From: Anaeromyxobacter oryzae
GTDB lineage: Bacteria > Myxococcota > Myxococcia > Myxococcales > Anaeromyxobacteraceae
Assembly (NCBI RefSeq): GCF_023169945.1
Contig: NZ_AP025591.1
Location: 496,001 to 560,000, forward strand
Direction of reading: 5' to 3'
Length of the DNA: 64,000 nucleotides
Positions 1 to 8,731 of this stretch are shown here, in pieces. The notes beneath the pieces are model-generated. The model did no database searches, had not been told where the DNA came from, and saw only the letters and a program-made list of their open reading frames with translations. The position numbers and the translations under genes were made by a program. The number at the start of each line of letters is the position of its first letter. The stretch's first letter is position 1.

Positions 1-57
1 CCGGTGGTGACACCGGCGCCCCAGCCGTCCGCCCCACGTGGAGTGACCAGTGGCTGA
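1..57 (+). CDS. possible 3' end of an upstream gene of the sugar ABC operon (partial)
   Basis: Frame 1 is open from the window edge to a TGA at 55-57 and would give an 18-residue tail that overlaps the GTG start of the next gene by 8 bases. Such overlaps are common in ABC operons, and a solute-binding protein gene would be expected here. The piece is too short to identify. A second frame stays open to about position 107, so the frame itself is uncertain. Confidence 0.25.
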   Translation, partial: PVVTPAPQPSAPRGVTSG

Positions 58-979
58 ACTTCCTCTCGCGAGTCGCGCCAGCGTGGAGCGCAAGCGGATC
101 ACCCTGACGCGGGTCCTGCCTTACCTCCTGAGCCTGCCGGCCCTGCTGGTGTGCATCGGGATCCTCATCCCGTTCTTCACCGCGATCCTGTACTCGCTGC
201 AGCGGTACAACCTGGCCTTCCCCGACGCGCGCGGCTTCATCTGGTTCCAGAACTATCTCAGCCTGTTCGTCTCCGGCTCGTTCTGGAACACGGTCCGGGT
301 CTCGCTCGAGTACACCGTGTTCACGGTGGGCGTACAGCTCGTCCTGGGGCTCGGGATCGCGCTCCTGCTCCGGGAGCGCAACTGGATCAACGACGCGATG
401 AGCGTGCTCCTGATCCTTCCACTCATGGTCGCGCCCGCCATCGCCGCGCTGATGTGGAAGCTCATGACGAACCCGAACTTCGGCGTCATGAGCTACCTCG
501 TCAGCGTCCTCGGCGTGCACGACTTCAAGTGGGCGTCCTCGCCCCGCTCGGCGCTGTTCACGGTCGTCCTGGTGGACACGTGGGTGTACACGCCGTTCAT
601 CACGATCCTGCTGCTGGCCGGCCTTCGCGCGCTCCCGAAGCAGCCGTTCGAGGCCGCCGAGCTGGACGGCGTGCCGCCCACCTTCGTGTTCTTCCGGATC
701 ACCCTGCCGATGCTCACGCCGTACATCCTCACGGCGTCGCTGTTCCGCATGCTCGACAGCATGCAGCAGTTCGACATCATCTACTCGATGACGCAGGGCG
801 GTCCGGGCGACACGCTCACCGTGTTCCAGGTGCAGGCGTACCTCGAGGCGTTCTCCTTCGGCAGCATCGGGAAGTCCGCGGCGCTGGTCATCGTCCTGTG
901 GGCGATCACCTACGCGCTGTCGACCGTCTTCATCAAGAACTGGCTCAAGCTGCGCGCGAAGGCGCGCGGGCAGACCTAG
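50..979 (+). CDS. sugar/polyol ABC transporter permease, MalF/UgpA type
   Basis: This is an inner-membrane permease of a CUT1-type carbohydrate importer, 309 residues, the usual length of the family. Hydrophobic segments include about residues 24-48, 85-105, 115-140, 170-195 and 275-295. The cytoplasmic EAA loop that contacts the ATPase is visible near residues 200-222 as EAAELDGVPPTFVFF followed by LP. The start is GTG at 50; the reading frame is open from there and the second permease follows after 17 bases. It should pair with the permease at 997 and the two ATPases at 1858 and 2972. The transported sugar cannot be read from the sequence, and the binding protein is presumably just upstream of the window. 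Confidence 0.88.
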   Translation: MAELPLASRASVERKRITLTRVLPYLLSLPALLVCIGILIPFFTAILYSLQRYNLAFPDARGFIWFQNYLSLFVSGSFWNTVRVSLEYTVFTVGVQLVLGLGIALLLRERNWINDAMSVLLILPLMVAPAIAALMWKLMTNPNFGVMSYLVSVLGVHDFKWASSPRSALFTVVLVDTWVYTPFITILLLAGLRALPKQPFEAAELDGVPPTFVFFRITLPMLTPYILTASLFRMLDSMQQFDIIYSMTQGGPGDTLTVFQVQAYLEAFSFGSIGKSAALVIVLWAITYALSTVFIKNWLKLRAKARGQT

Positions 980-996
980 GCGCTGCGAGGGACCGC

Positions 997-1851
997 ATGG
1001 ACAAGAACGTGCTGCGGAAGATCGTGCGGGGCGTGCTGCTGCTGGTGGTGGCGCTCTTCTTCCTGTTCCCGATCGTCTGGGTCTTCCTGATGTCGTTCCA
1101 GACGAACGAGTACATCCTGCGGACCCCGCCGAGCCTGTTCTTCAAGCCGACGCTGGCGAACTACGCGTCCCTCATCTCCGGTGAGATCCAGACGTCGGTC
1201 GGCACGCTGACCACCGACTACATGCACAACCTCTGGAACAGCTTCCTCCTCAGCGCCTGCTCGGTGGCGCTCTCGCTCGTGCTCGGGGTGCCGGCGGCGT
1301 ACGCCTTCGCGCGCTTCAAGTTCCGGCTGGGCGAGGACATCGCCTTCACCCTGCTGTCGTTCCGCTTCGCGCCGCCCATCCTGATCCTCCTGCCGCTCCA
1401 GCTGTACTTCCAGGACATCGGGCTCTACGACACCTACTTCGGCCTGGTCTGGGTGTACCAGCTCATCACGCTGCCCCTCATCCTCTGGATCGTCCGCGGC
1501 TACTTCGAGGACATCAGCCCCGACATCGAGCACGCGTACCGGCTCGACGGCCACCCCTGGTGGAAGAGCCTCGCCCGGATCGCGATCCCGCTGGCGCGTC
1601 CGGGCATCGCAGCGGCCGCGCTCCTGGCCTTCATCTTCGCGTGGAACAACTTCATCTTCGCGCTGATCCTCGGCTCGAGCGAGGTCCAGCCGGTGACGGT
1701 CGGCGCGCTCGCGTTCATCACGGCGTCGGGCATCCAGTACGGCACGATCGCCGCCGCCCTGGTGCTGTCGATCATCCCCACGCTCGTGCTGGCGCTCTAC
1801 GCGCAGCGCTACCTGGTCGAGGGGCTCAGCCTCGGCGCGGTCAAGGGGTGA
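997..1851 (+). CDS. sugar/polyol ABC transporter permease, MalG/UgpE type
   Basis: Second inner-membrane permease of the same importer, 284 residues. A first transmembrane segment lies at about residues 10-32, and further ones follow a long periplasmic loop. The EAA-loop equivalent is EHAYRLDGHPWWKSL near residues 170-185, followed by the expected IPLARPG. The start is ATG at 997, preceded by a purine-rich GCGAGGGA. The stop lies 6 bases before the ATG of the first ATPase, so the genes are co-transcribed. The MalF/MalG-like order is typical of CUT1 systems. The substrate is not determinable here. Confidence 0.88.
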   Translation: MDKNVLRKIVRGVLLLVVALFFLFPIVWVFLMSFQTNEYILRTPPSLFFKPTLANYASLISGEIQTSVGTLTTDYMHNLWNSFLLSACSVALSLVLGVPAAYAFARFKFRLGEDIAFTLLSFRFAPPILILLPLQLYFQDIGLYDTYFGLVWVYQLITLPLILWIVRGYFEDISPDIEHAYRLDGHPWWKSLARIAIPLARPGIAAAALLAFIFAWNNFIFALILGSSEVQPVTVGALAFITASGIQYGTIAAALVLSIIPTLVLALYAQRYLVEGLSLGAVKG

Positions 1852-1857
1852 GCGGTC

Positions 1858-2946
1858 ATGGCCTACCTGGAAGCCCGTGGCATCTCGAAGGCGTTCGGCA
1901 AGAAGCGGGTCCTGGAGGACCTCTCACTCGAGGTCGGGCGCGGCGAGTGCGTGGTGCTGTTCGGACCCTCCGGCGTCGGCAAGACGATCCTGCTCCGCAT
2001 CATCGCGGGCGTGCTCGAGCCCGACGCCGGTCAGATCCTGATCGACGGTCGCTCCGTGATGGACCAGGGTCCCGAGGAGCGCGGCGTGGCGATGGCGTTC
2101 CAAAACTTCGCCCTCTACCCGCACATGGACGCCTTCGAGAACATCGCCAGCCCGCTCCGCGCGCGGAGGCTCCCCGAGCAGGAGATCAAGCAGCGCGTCC
2201 ACGACATCGCCACGCTGCTGCGGATCGATCACGTGCTGGACCACCTGCCGCGGCAGCTCTCGAATGGGCAGAAGCAGCGCACGTCCCTCGGCCGGAGCCT
2301 GGTGCACGGTCCGGCCGTGCTGATGCTGGACGACCCGCTCCGGAACGTCGACGCCAAGATCCGGTACGAGATGAGGCTCGAGCTGCCGCGCATCTTCCGG
2401 AAGTTCGAGTCCACCGTCCTCTACGTCACCCAGGACTACAAGGAGGCCCTCGCCCTCGGCGATCGCATCGGCGTGCTGCTCGACGGTCGCTTCGAGCAGC
2501 TCGACACTCCGGAGACCGTCTACCGCGCGCCGAGGAACCGGCGCGTGGCGAACCTGTTCGGCGATCCGCCCATCAACCTCTTCCGCATCCGTCCCACGCG
2601 CGACGGCGACGGCGAGGTGCACGCCGTCATCGGCGGTCAGCCCGTGGCGCTCGGGGCGGCTCGAAACCGGCTGGACGGGCGCGAGTGCGAGCTCGGCGTC
2701 CGGCCCGAGGACGTGGGCCTGAGCTTCGAGCCGGTGCCCAACGGGATCCCGGTGGAGCTCGAGGCGGTGACCCCCTTCAACGTGCGCACGGTCACCCTGC
2801 TCAAGACCCCGGACGCGACCGAGATCCTGGCGAGCCAGCCGGAGGACAACTCCCTCGCGACGGCCCGGGGACACCGCAAGGGCTGGGCCACCCTCGACCT
2901 GGAACGGACCATGTTCTTCGACGCCAAGACCGGAGCGCGGCTGTAG
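1858..2946 (+). CDS. ABC transporter ATPase with degenerate catalytic motifs
   Basis: ATPase subunit of the sugar importer, 362 residues, with a nucleotide-binding domain (about 1-235) and a C-terminal MalK-type regulatory/TOBE domain. The Walker A motif GPSGVGKT (36-43) and Q-loop Gln82 are intact. Three other motifs are altered: the signature is LSNGQ (134-138) instead of LSGGQ, the Walker B catalytic Glu is Asp159 in LMLDDP, and the switch His is Gln192 in YVTQDYKEA. The neighbour at 2972 has canonical versions of these. By analogy with heterodimeric importers such as GlpS/GlpT, this subunit likely builds one weak and one active ATP site with its partner; that is an inference. Confidence 0.88.
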   Translation: MAYLEARGISKAFGKKRVLEDLSLEVGRGECVVLFGPSGVGKTILLRIIAGVLEPDAGQILIDGRSVMDQGPEERGVAMAFQNFALYPHMDAFENIASPLRARRLPEQEIKQRVHDIATLLRIDHVLDHLPRQLSNGQKQRTSLGRSLVHGPAVLMLDDPLRNVDAKIRYEMRLELPRIFRKFESTVLYVTQDYKEALALGDRIGVLLDGRFEQLDTPETVYRAPRNRRVANLFGDPPINLFRIRPTRDGDGEVHAVIGGQPVALGAARNRLDGRECELGVRPEDVGLSFEPVPNGIPVELEAVTPFNVRTVTLLKTPDATEILASQPEDNSLATARGHRKGWATLDLERTMFFDAKTGARL

Positions 2947-2971
2947 CGCCCGGAACGGGGATCCCCGATTT

Positions 2972-4156
2972 ATGGCCTCGCTCACCCTGGATCGCGTCAC
3001 GAAGGTGTATCAGCAGAAGGACCTCCCGCCCACACGCGCGGTGAAGGACTTCAGCCTCAGCGTCAAGGACGGCGAGATCATCGGGCTCGTCGGCTCCTCG
3101 GGCTGCGGCAAGACCTCGACGCTTCGCATGATCGCCGGCCTCGAGTCCGTCACCGAGGGCACCATCCGTGTCGGCGACCGGCCCATCCACCACCTCAAGG
3201 CGGCCGAGCGGAACGTGGCGATGGCGTTCGAGGGCTATGCCCTCTACCCCCCGCTCCGCGTCTCCGACAACATCGCCTTCAGCCTCCTCCGCGGGAGGAT
3301 GCCGAAGGAGAAGGCGAGCGAGCGGGTGCGGATGATCGCGGACCTGCTCGAGATCTCCGACATCCTGCCGCTCTACCCGCCCAACCTCTCCGGCGGGCAG
3401 CAGCAGCGGGTCAGCCTGGCCCGCGCGCTGGTGCGCGACGCGGACGTGTTCCTGCTCGACGAGCCCATGTCACAGCTCGAGCCGCACCTCCGAGCGAAGC
3501 TGCGGGCGCGCATCAAGGACTACCTCATCGAGCACAAGATGACCTCGGTGTTCGTCACCCACGACCAGACCGAGGCCATGGCGCTGGCGGACCGCATCGC
3601 GGTCATGTCGGAGGGCGTGCTGCAGCAGCTCGGCTCGCCGGTGGAGCTGAAGGAGCGGCCCACCAACCTCTTCGTGGCGTCGTTCATCGGCGAGCCGACG
3701 ATGAACCTCCTGAAGGGCCAGACCGCGGACGACGGCGGCACGCTCCAGGTCGTCGTGGAGGACGAGCAAGGCCGGAGGGCCTTCGCCATCCCGCTGCCCC
3801 CCGGCGCCCGGGGCCGGGTCCCGAACGGAAAGCGCGTCCACGTCGGGCTGCGACCTCACAAGCTGATCGTGGGGGAGACCAACGGGCGCAGCGTCCCGAG
3901 GGTCTACGGGACCGTCGTCTCCAACCAGTGGCTGGGAGACCAGACCTACGTCGGGATCGAGATCGGCGGCTGCCTCGTGCTGGCCGTGGCCGACCAGCAC
4001 GTGAAGGCGACCGTCGACACGCAGGTCGCGCTCGGCCTCGCGCCCGAGGCACTTCACCTGTTCGACGTCGAGAGCGAGATCGCGCTGCTGCACGGCGGCG
4101 ACGTCGCCGCCGAGAGCCAGACCGCGCTGCTGCACGGCGGAGACGTCGCGAGCTGA
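2972..4156 (+). CDS. ABC transporter ATPase, canonical partner
   Basis: Second ATPase of the importer, 394 residues, with MalK-like architecture (nucleotide-binding domain about 1-240, then a TOBE-type regulatory region). Walker A is GSSGCGKT (41-48), the signature LSGGQ (139-143), Walker B LLDEP with Glu164 and the switch His197, all standard. The Q-loop position is Glu87 in MAFEGYALYPP instead of Gln. It complements the motif losses of the ATPase at 1858, so the two probably act as a heterodimer. Its last 28 residues come from an in-frame 42-base tandem duplication. The gene converges with the SDR gene 13 bases downstream. Confidence 0.88.
   Translation: MASLTLDRVTKVYQQKDLPPTRAVKDFSLSVKDGEIIGLVGSSGCGKTSTLRMIAGLESVTEGTIRVGDRPIHHLKAAERNVAMAFEGYALYPPLRVSDNIAFSLLRGRMPKEKASERVRMIADLLEISDILPLYPPNLSGGQQQRVSLARALVRDADVFLLDEPMSQLEPHLRAKLRARIKDYLIEHKMTSVFVTHDQTEAMALADRIAVMSEGVLQQLGSPVELKERPTNLFVASFIGEPTMNLLKGQTADDGGTLQVVVEDEQGRRAFAIPLPPGARGRVPNGKRVHVGLRPHKLIVGETNGRSVPRVYGTVVSNQWLGDQTYVGIEIGGCLVLAVADQHVKATVDTQVALGLAPEALHLFDVESEIALLHGGDVAAESQTALLHGGDVAS
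4070..4152 (+). repeat. 42-bp in-frame tandem duplication at the 3' end of the ABC ATPase gene
   Basis: Unit one (4070-4111) and unit two (4112-4152) differ at only a few positions and encode ESEIALLHGGDVAA followed by ESQTALLHGGDVAS, just before the stop codon. It looks like a recent slippage or unequal-crossover event that lengthened the protein tail. Confidence 0.9.
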
Positions 4157-4169
4157 GCGGCGGGCGCGA

Positions 4170-4916
4170 TCACTGGATCGTGTAGCCACCGTCGATGACG
4201 AGGTTCTCGCCGTTGATCATGCCGGCGACGTCGCTGACGAGGTAGAGCACGGCCGCCGCGATCTCCTCCGGCTGCGCGAAGCGGCCGGTCGGGATCTTCC
4301 TCTTCATGGCCTCGCCGGCCTCCCCCGACCACACGCGCTTCCCGAGTGGCGTCTCCACGACCGTCGGGGACACGGCGTTCACCGTGATGCCGTGCTTCGC
4401 CCACTCCAGCGCGAGCACCTTCGTCAGGCCGATGAGGGCGAACTTGCTCGTGCAGTACGCGAGGTGCCGATCGAGCGCGACGACGCCGGCCTGGGACGCG
4501 ATGTTCACGATCCGGCCCGATCCCTGCCGGATCATGACCTTGCCGACGGCCTGCGACATGAGGAATGGGCCCTTCACGTTCACGGCCATCACGCGATCGA
4601 AGTCGGCCTCCCGGAGCACCTCTGCGCTCTCCACGACGGAGATCCCCGCGTTGTTCACGAGGACGTCGATCCGTCCGAAGCGCTGGAGCGCGGTGTCGAC
4701 GACCTCCGCCGCCGACCGCGCGTCCGCGACGTCGCCCATCACGCCGACGTGGCGCGCGTCGCCGCCCGGGAGGCTGGCGGCGACCTCCTTCACCCTCGCC
4801 TTCTGTCCGACGAGCACCTGATTCGCGCCGCGCGCCGCGAAGAGGGTCGCGATCGCGAGCCCGATTCCGCCTGCACCGCCGGTGACGATCGCCGTCTTCC
4901 CCGTCAGGTCGAACAT
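4170..4916 (-). CDS. short-chain dehydrogenase/reductase (SDR), probably sugar/polyol dehydrogenase
   Basis: Classical SDR oxidoreductase, 248 residues, the normal length. The cofactor-binding TGGAGGIG lies at residues 12-19, the structural NNAG at 88-91, and the catalytic Ser141, Tyr154 and Lys158 (YxxxK) are all present. It should act as a cytosolic NAD(P)-dependent alcohol/ketone oxidoreductase. It ends 13 bases from the end of the sugar ABC operon, which is convergent, so a role in oxidising the imported sugar or polyol is plausible but not shown. Annotators might equally call it 3-oxoacyl-ACP reductase-like; sequence alone does not settle the substrate. Confidence 0.88.
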   Translation of the reverse strand: MFDLTGKTAIVTGGAGGIGLAIATLFAARGANQVLVGQKARVKEVAASLPGGDARHVGVMGDVADARSAAEVVDTALQRFGRIDVLVNNAGISVVESAEVLREADFDRVMAVNVKGPFLMSQAVGKVMIRQGSGRIVNIASQAGVVALDRHLAYCTSKFALIGLTKVLALEWAKHGITVNAVSPTVVETPLGKRVWSGEAGEAMKRKIPTGRFAQPEEIAAAVLYLVSDVAGMINGENLVIDGGYTIQ

Positions 4917-5199
4917 GCCCTGGGACCCCGCTCCCTGCGCTGCTCCTGGGGGCGTCCTCCGGACTCCTGCCCCCCTGGACAGCGGCTGGTGAGGTTGTGC
5001 TCGGCGCCGCCGACGTGTTCAACGGGAAGGTCGCCTCCGCGGCGCCGTGACACGCGCAGGGGGACTCTCCGGTCTGCGCGGGGTGAGGCGACCCTCGTCT
5101 TCCGGAGCGGCCCGCCTGGGTCGGCGCGAACGCCTGCCCGCCGGAGCTCCGGGCGTCCCCGCGTTCATCGGCTGACCCGCGGGGAGGGCCAGGAGCGCT

Positions 5200-6114
5200 T
5201 CATCCGAGCGCCGCGAGGTCGTCCGCCAGCCGTTCGAGGCTCTCGGTCCAACCCTGACGCTGGCCGCGCGCGGCGCCCTCCATGGCGGGCACCGTCTGGC
5301 GCACGGTGAGCCGGGTCTTCCATCCCTCCTCCTCGAACGTCACCACCGTGCGGACGGCGTTCCCCGGCCCGGGGCCGATGACGGCGCTGAAGACGATGCG
5401 CGCGGGCGGAACGATCTCGCGGTAGACGCCGTGGAACGGGTAGTCGGCGCCGTCCGGTCCGCGCATCACCATCCGGTACGCGCCGCCTGGCCGGAAGTCG
5501 ATGCTGCAGGACGAGAGGGTGAAGCCGCGCGGCCCCCACCAGCGCGCGAGGTGCTCGGGCCGGGCCCACGCCTCGAACACGACCGGCCGGGGCGCGTCGA
5601 GGACGCGCGTCACGACCATCTCCTCCGGCGGCCGGGCGGCGGTCGTCGCGCCGAGGTACTCGCCGAGCTTGTCCAGGTTCTCGCGCAGCCCGACGTCGGC
5701 ATGGAACTGCTCCACGGCGCGGTCCCGCTCCGCGGCGGACTCGAAGGTCATGCGCACGGTCACCGTCGTCCGCCCGCCGCGCTCCGCGAACGTGACGGTC
5801 ATCCGGAAGTTCGGTCCGGAGACGTGATCCATCACGATCCGCTCCGGGCTGACCACCTCGACGTACCGCATCTCGTTCCTGAAGTCGGTCCCGTCGGGGC
5901 CGTGCATCACGAACCGCCACGCGCCGCCGGGCCGGACGTCCATGTGCTCGACGGTGTTCGTGAAGCCCCGCGGACCCCACCAGCGTGCGACGTGGGTCGG
6001 CTCGGACCACGCGGTCCACACCAGGTCGCGCGGGGCGTCGAGCTCCCGCGCCGCGACGAGCTCCCGATCCGACGCGCCGGCTCCGGCGCCCGCTTCAACG
6101 CTTCCTGCGGCCAT
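5200..6114 (-). CDS. tandem-domain SRPBCC/AHSA1 family protein
   Basis: A 304-residue protein made of two consecutive AHSA1-like (SRPBCC fold) domains, about residues 18-160 and 165-304. Each carries the same signature, a DAPRxxVWxAW/FEAW start, then ARWWGPRGFT and a RPGGxxRxVMxGPDG stretch, so the protein arose by duplication and fusion. The family binds hydrophobic ligands; the ligand here is unknown. The gene overlaps the end of the upstream arsR-type regulator gene by 20 bases and is certainly co-transcribed with it. ArsR plus AHSA1 is a well-known pairing, in which the regulator controls its own operon. Confidence 0.87.
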   Translation of the reverse strand: MAAGSVEAGAGAGASDRELVAARELDAPRDLVWTAWSEPTHVARWWGPRGFTNTVEHMDVRPGGAWRFVMHGPDGTDFRNEMRYVEVVSPERIVMDHVSGPNFRMTVTFAERGGRTTVTVRMTFESAAERDRAVEQFHADVGLRENLDKLGEYLGATTAARPPEEMVVTRVLDAPRPVVFEAWARPEHLARWWGPRGFTLSSCSIDFRPGGAYRMVMRGPDGADYPFHGVYREIVPPARIVFSAVIGPGPGNAVRTVVTFEEEGWKTRLTVRQTVPAMEGAARGQRQGWTESLERLADDLAALG

Positions 6115-6469
6115 GTCCGCTCTCCTTCGGTGCTCCGGGTTTCGCCTCCACGCGCTGGAGCTCGCGGAGGTACTCGTCGAGGCGGTCGAAGCTCTCCTCC
6201 CAGAACCGGCGGTACTGCTCCACCCAGTCCGACACCGCCTTCAGCTGCACGGGCACGAGGCGGCAGGGGCGCCGCTGGGCGTCGCGCCCCCGGGTGATGA
6301 GGCCGGCCCGCTCCAGCACCTTGAGGTGCTTCGAGATGGCGGGGAGGCTCATGTCGAAAGGCGAGGCCAGCTCGCCCACGGACGCCTCGCCCGACGCGAG
6401 GCGCGCGACGATCGCCCGCCGGGTCGGGTCGGCGAGGGCCGAGAGCGTGGCGTCGAGGCGGTCCGGCAT
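6095..6469 (-). CDS. ArsR-family winged-helix transcriptional regulator
   Basis: Small DNA-binding repressor, 124 residues. The N-terminus LDATLSALADPTRRAIVARL is the family hallmark, and the recognition helix region SLPAISKHLKVLERAGLI lies at about residues 40-57. No metal-binding Cys box is present, fitting the non-metal ArsR group that accompanies AHSA1 proteins. The start at 6469 was chosen because the conserved N-terminus begins there and a perfect inverted repeat lies 19 bases upstream. It probably autoregulates the operon with the downstream AHSA1 gene. Confidence 0.9.
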   Translation of the reverse strand: MPDRLDATLSALADPTRRAIVARLASGEASVGELASPFDMSLPAISKHLKVLERAGLITRGRDAQRRPCRLVPVQLKAVSDWVEQYRRFWEESFDRLDEYLRELQRVEAKPGAPKESGHGRRKR

Positions 6470-6487
6470 CGGGTCCCGTGGGCGTTG

Positions 6488-6503
6488 TTAACCCGTTGGT
6501 TAA
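6488..6503. promoter_or_regulatory. perfect palindrome, likely ArsR operator
   Basis: TTAACC-CGTT-GGTTAA is a perfect inverted repeat with 6-base arms and a 4-base spacer, 19 bases upstream of the arsR-type start codon. It is AT-rich in an otherwise very GC-rich divergent intergenic region. Position and symmetry fit the binding site of the regulator itself. Confidence 0.6.
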
Positions 6504-6743
6504 GTAAGAACCGGATCGATGCCGTGCAAGTCCGCGCCGGCGCGACGCAACCGGAGGAGGCCGGCGTGCCGGCCGCCGGGCCCTCCGCCGGCCCCCCTCT
6601 CCGGGTGGAGCGGGGCCGCACCTCGCGGGATGGCCCATCAAGGATACCCGCGCCGCGTTCCGCACCCGCGCAGCGGCCGGTATGTCAGCCGCCACGCCGG
6701 GTGCGCCGGCCGTGAAACCTCCGCACCCTCGAGGAGATCCGAC

Positions 6744-7712
6744 ATGAACGCACCGATGCGCTTCGCGGCGATGATCCTGGCGATGACGGCTGGCTCTGCG
6801 GCCCGCGCCCAGACCGTCACGGTCGGCCTCATCACCAAGACCGACACCAACCCGTTCTTCGTGAAGATGAAGGAGGGCGCCGACAAGGCCGCGAAGGCGA
6901 ACGGCGCCAAGCTGATGAGCGCCGCGGGCAAGTTCGACGGCGACAACGCCACCCAGATGACGGCCATCGAGAACATGGTCACCGCGGGCGCGAAGGCGAT
7001 CCTCATCACGCCGAGCGACACCAAGGCGATCGTCCCCGCCATCAAGAAGGCGCGCGCCGCGGGCGTGCTGGTCATCGCGCTCGACACGCCGACGGAACCG
7101 CAGGACGCGACCGACGCGCTCTTCGCGACGGACAACTTCAAGGCGGGCGTCCTCATCGGCGAGTGGGCCAAGGCGGCGATGAAGGGCAAGCCGGCCCGGA
7201 TCGCGACCCTCGACCTCGCGCCCGGCATCACCGTGGGCAAGCTCCGCCACGACGGCTTCCTGAAGGGGTTCGGCATCCAGGAGGGCGACCCGAGCATCGC
7301 CTGCAGCCAGGACACCGGCGGCGACCAGGCGAAGGGCCAGACCGCCATGGAGAACTGCCTGCAGCGCGCGCCGGACATCAACCTCGTCTACACGATCAAC
7401 GAGCCCGCCGCGGCCGGCGCCTACCAGGCGCTGCGCGCCGCCGGCAAGGCGAAGGACGTGATCATCGTCTCGGTGGACGGGGGCTGCACCGGCGTGCGGA
7501 ACATCAAGAACGGCACGCTCGGCGCGACCTCGCAGCAGTACCCGCTCAAGATGGCCTCGCTCGGCGTCGAGGCCGGGGTCGAGTACGCGAAGACCGGCAA
7601 GAAGGCGTCCGGCTACACCGACACCGGCGTCACGCTCATCACCGACAAGCCGCAGTCCGGCGTCGACAGCAAGGACTCGAAGTTCGGGCTCGAGAACTGC
7701 TGGGGCAAGTGA
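6744..7712 (+). CDS. frcB: sugar ABC transporter substrate-binding protein, fructose (FrcB) type
   Basis: Periplasmic binding protein of a CUT2 importer, 322 residues. A signal peptide covers about residues 1-22 (hydrophobic MILAMTAGSAARA), and the mature part starts TVTVGLITKTDTNPFFVKM, typical of ribose/fructose-binding proteins. ATG at 6744 is preceded by GAGGAG, which fixes the start; the frame is open further upstream but without coding character. It begins the frcBCA-like operon, 3 bases before the permease gene. The FrcA-like ATPase downstream supports fructose as substrate, although mannose or ribose are also carried by such systems. Confidence 0.85.
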   Translation: MNAPMRFAAMILAMTAGSAARAQTVTVGLITKTDTNPFFVKMKEGADKAAKANGAKLMSAAGKFDGDNATQMTAIENMVTAGAKAILITPSDTKAIVPAIKKARAAGVLVIALDTPTEPQDATDALFATDNFKAGVLIGEWAKAAMKGKPARIATLDLAPGITVGKLRHDGFLKGFGIQEGDPSIACSQDTGGDQAKGQTAMENCLQRAPDINLVYTINEPAAAGAYQALRAAGKAKDVIIVSVDGGCTGVRNIKNGTLGATSQQYPLKMASLGVEAGVEYAKTGKKASGYTDTGVTLITDKPQSGVDSKDSKFGLENCWGK

Positions 7713-7715
7713 GCC

Positions 7716-8729
7716 GTGGCCACCACCGCGCGCGCGCCGCTCGCGTCTCCCCCGATCCCCACGACGGCCGCCGAGCGGCTCGAGCGCGCCCGGCTGCCGT
7801 CGCTCGCGACGCTCGGCTCCGTCGTCGCGCTGGTGCTCGCGTGCGCGTTCTTCGCGTGGCGGACCGACCGCTTCCTCGCGGGGCCGAACTTCTCGCTGAT
7901 CCTCCAGCAGGTCGGCGTGGTCGGGGTGGTCGCCATCGGCCAGACGCTCGTGATCCTCACCGCGGGGATCGACCTCTCCTGCGGGATGGTGATGGCGCTC
8001 GGCTCCATCGTGATGACGAAGTTCGCGGTGGACCTCGGGCTGAACCCCTACCTCGCCATCGCCTGCGGGCTCGCGGTGTCCACCGCGTTCGGGTTCCTGA
8101 ACGGGGCGCTCATCACGCTCGTGCGGCTGCCGCCCTTCATCGTGACTCTCGGCACCCTCAACATCGCCTTTGCGATCACGCAGCTCTACTCGCAGGCGCA
8201 GAGCGTCTCCGGCCTGCCGGACCAGATGACCGCGCTCGGGAACACCTTCCGGATCGGGCAGACCGAGGTGACCTACGGCACGGTCGCCATGATCCTCATG
8301 TACCTCGTCGCGTGGTTCGTCCTCGGGCAGACCGCCCCCGGGCGCCACGTCTACGCCCTCGGGAACAACCCCGAGTCGGCGCGGCTCATGGGCATCCGCA
8401 CCGCGCGGCTGACGCTCCTCGTCTACACGTTCGCCGGGCTCATCTACGGGATCGCCGCCCTGATGCTGGTCGCCCGGACCGGCGTCGGCGACCCGCAGGC
8501 CGGCCAGACCGACAACCTCGACAGCATCACCGCGGTGGTGCTCGGGGGGACGAGCCTCTTCGGCGGACGCGGCATGGTCCTGGGCACGCTCCTCGGCGCG
8601 CTCATCGTGGGCGTGTTCCGGAACGGCCTCACGCTGATGGGCGTCTCCTCGGTCTACCAGGTGCTCATCACCGGCATCCTCGTCATCCTGGCGGTGACCA
8701 CCGACCAGCTCTCCCGCCGGAGGGGCTGA
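7716..8729 (+). CDS. frcC: sugar ABC transporter permease, FrcC type
   Basis: Inner-membrane permease of the CUT2 importer, 337 residues, with about eight to ten hydrophobic segments. Conserved features include GQTLVILTAGIDLSCGMVMA near residue 75 and GGTSLFGGRG near 275, both characteristic of RbsC/FrcC permeases. The start is GTG at 7716, 3 bases after the binding-protein stop. The ATPase gene follows after 2 bases, so the three genes form one transcription unit. Confidence 0.86.
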   Translation: MATTARAPLASPPIPTTAAERLERARLPSLATLGSVVALVLACAFFAWRTDRFLAGPNFSLILQQVGVVGVVAIGQTLVILTAGIDLSCGMVMALGSIVMTKFAVDLGLNPYLAIACGLAVSTAFGFLNGALITLVRLPPFIVTLGTLNIAFAITQLYSQAQSVSGLPDQMTALGNTFRIGQTEVTYGTVAMILMYLVAWFVLGQTAPGRHVYALGNNPESARLMGIRTARLTLLVYTFAGLIYGIAALMLVARTGVGDPQAGQTDNLDSITAVVLGGTSLFGGRGMVLGTLLGALIVGVFRNGLTLMGVSSVYQVLITGILVILAVTTDQLSRRRG

Positions 8730-8731
8730 CC

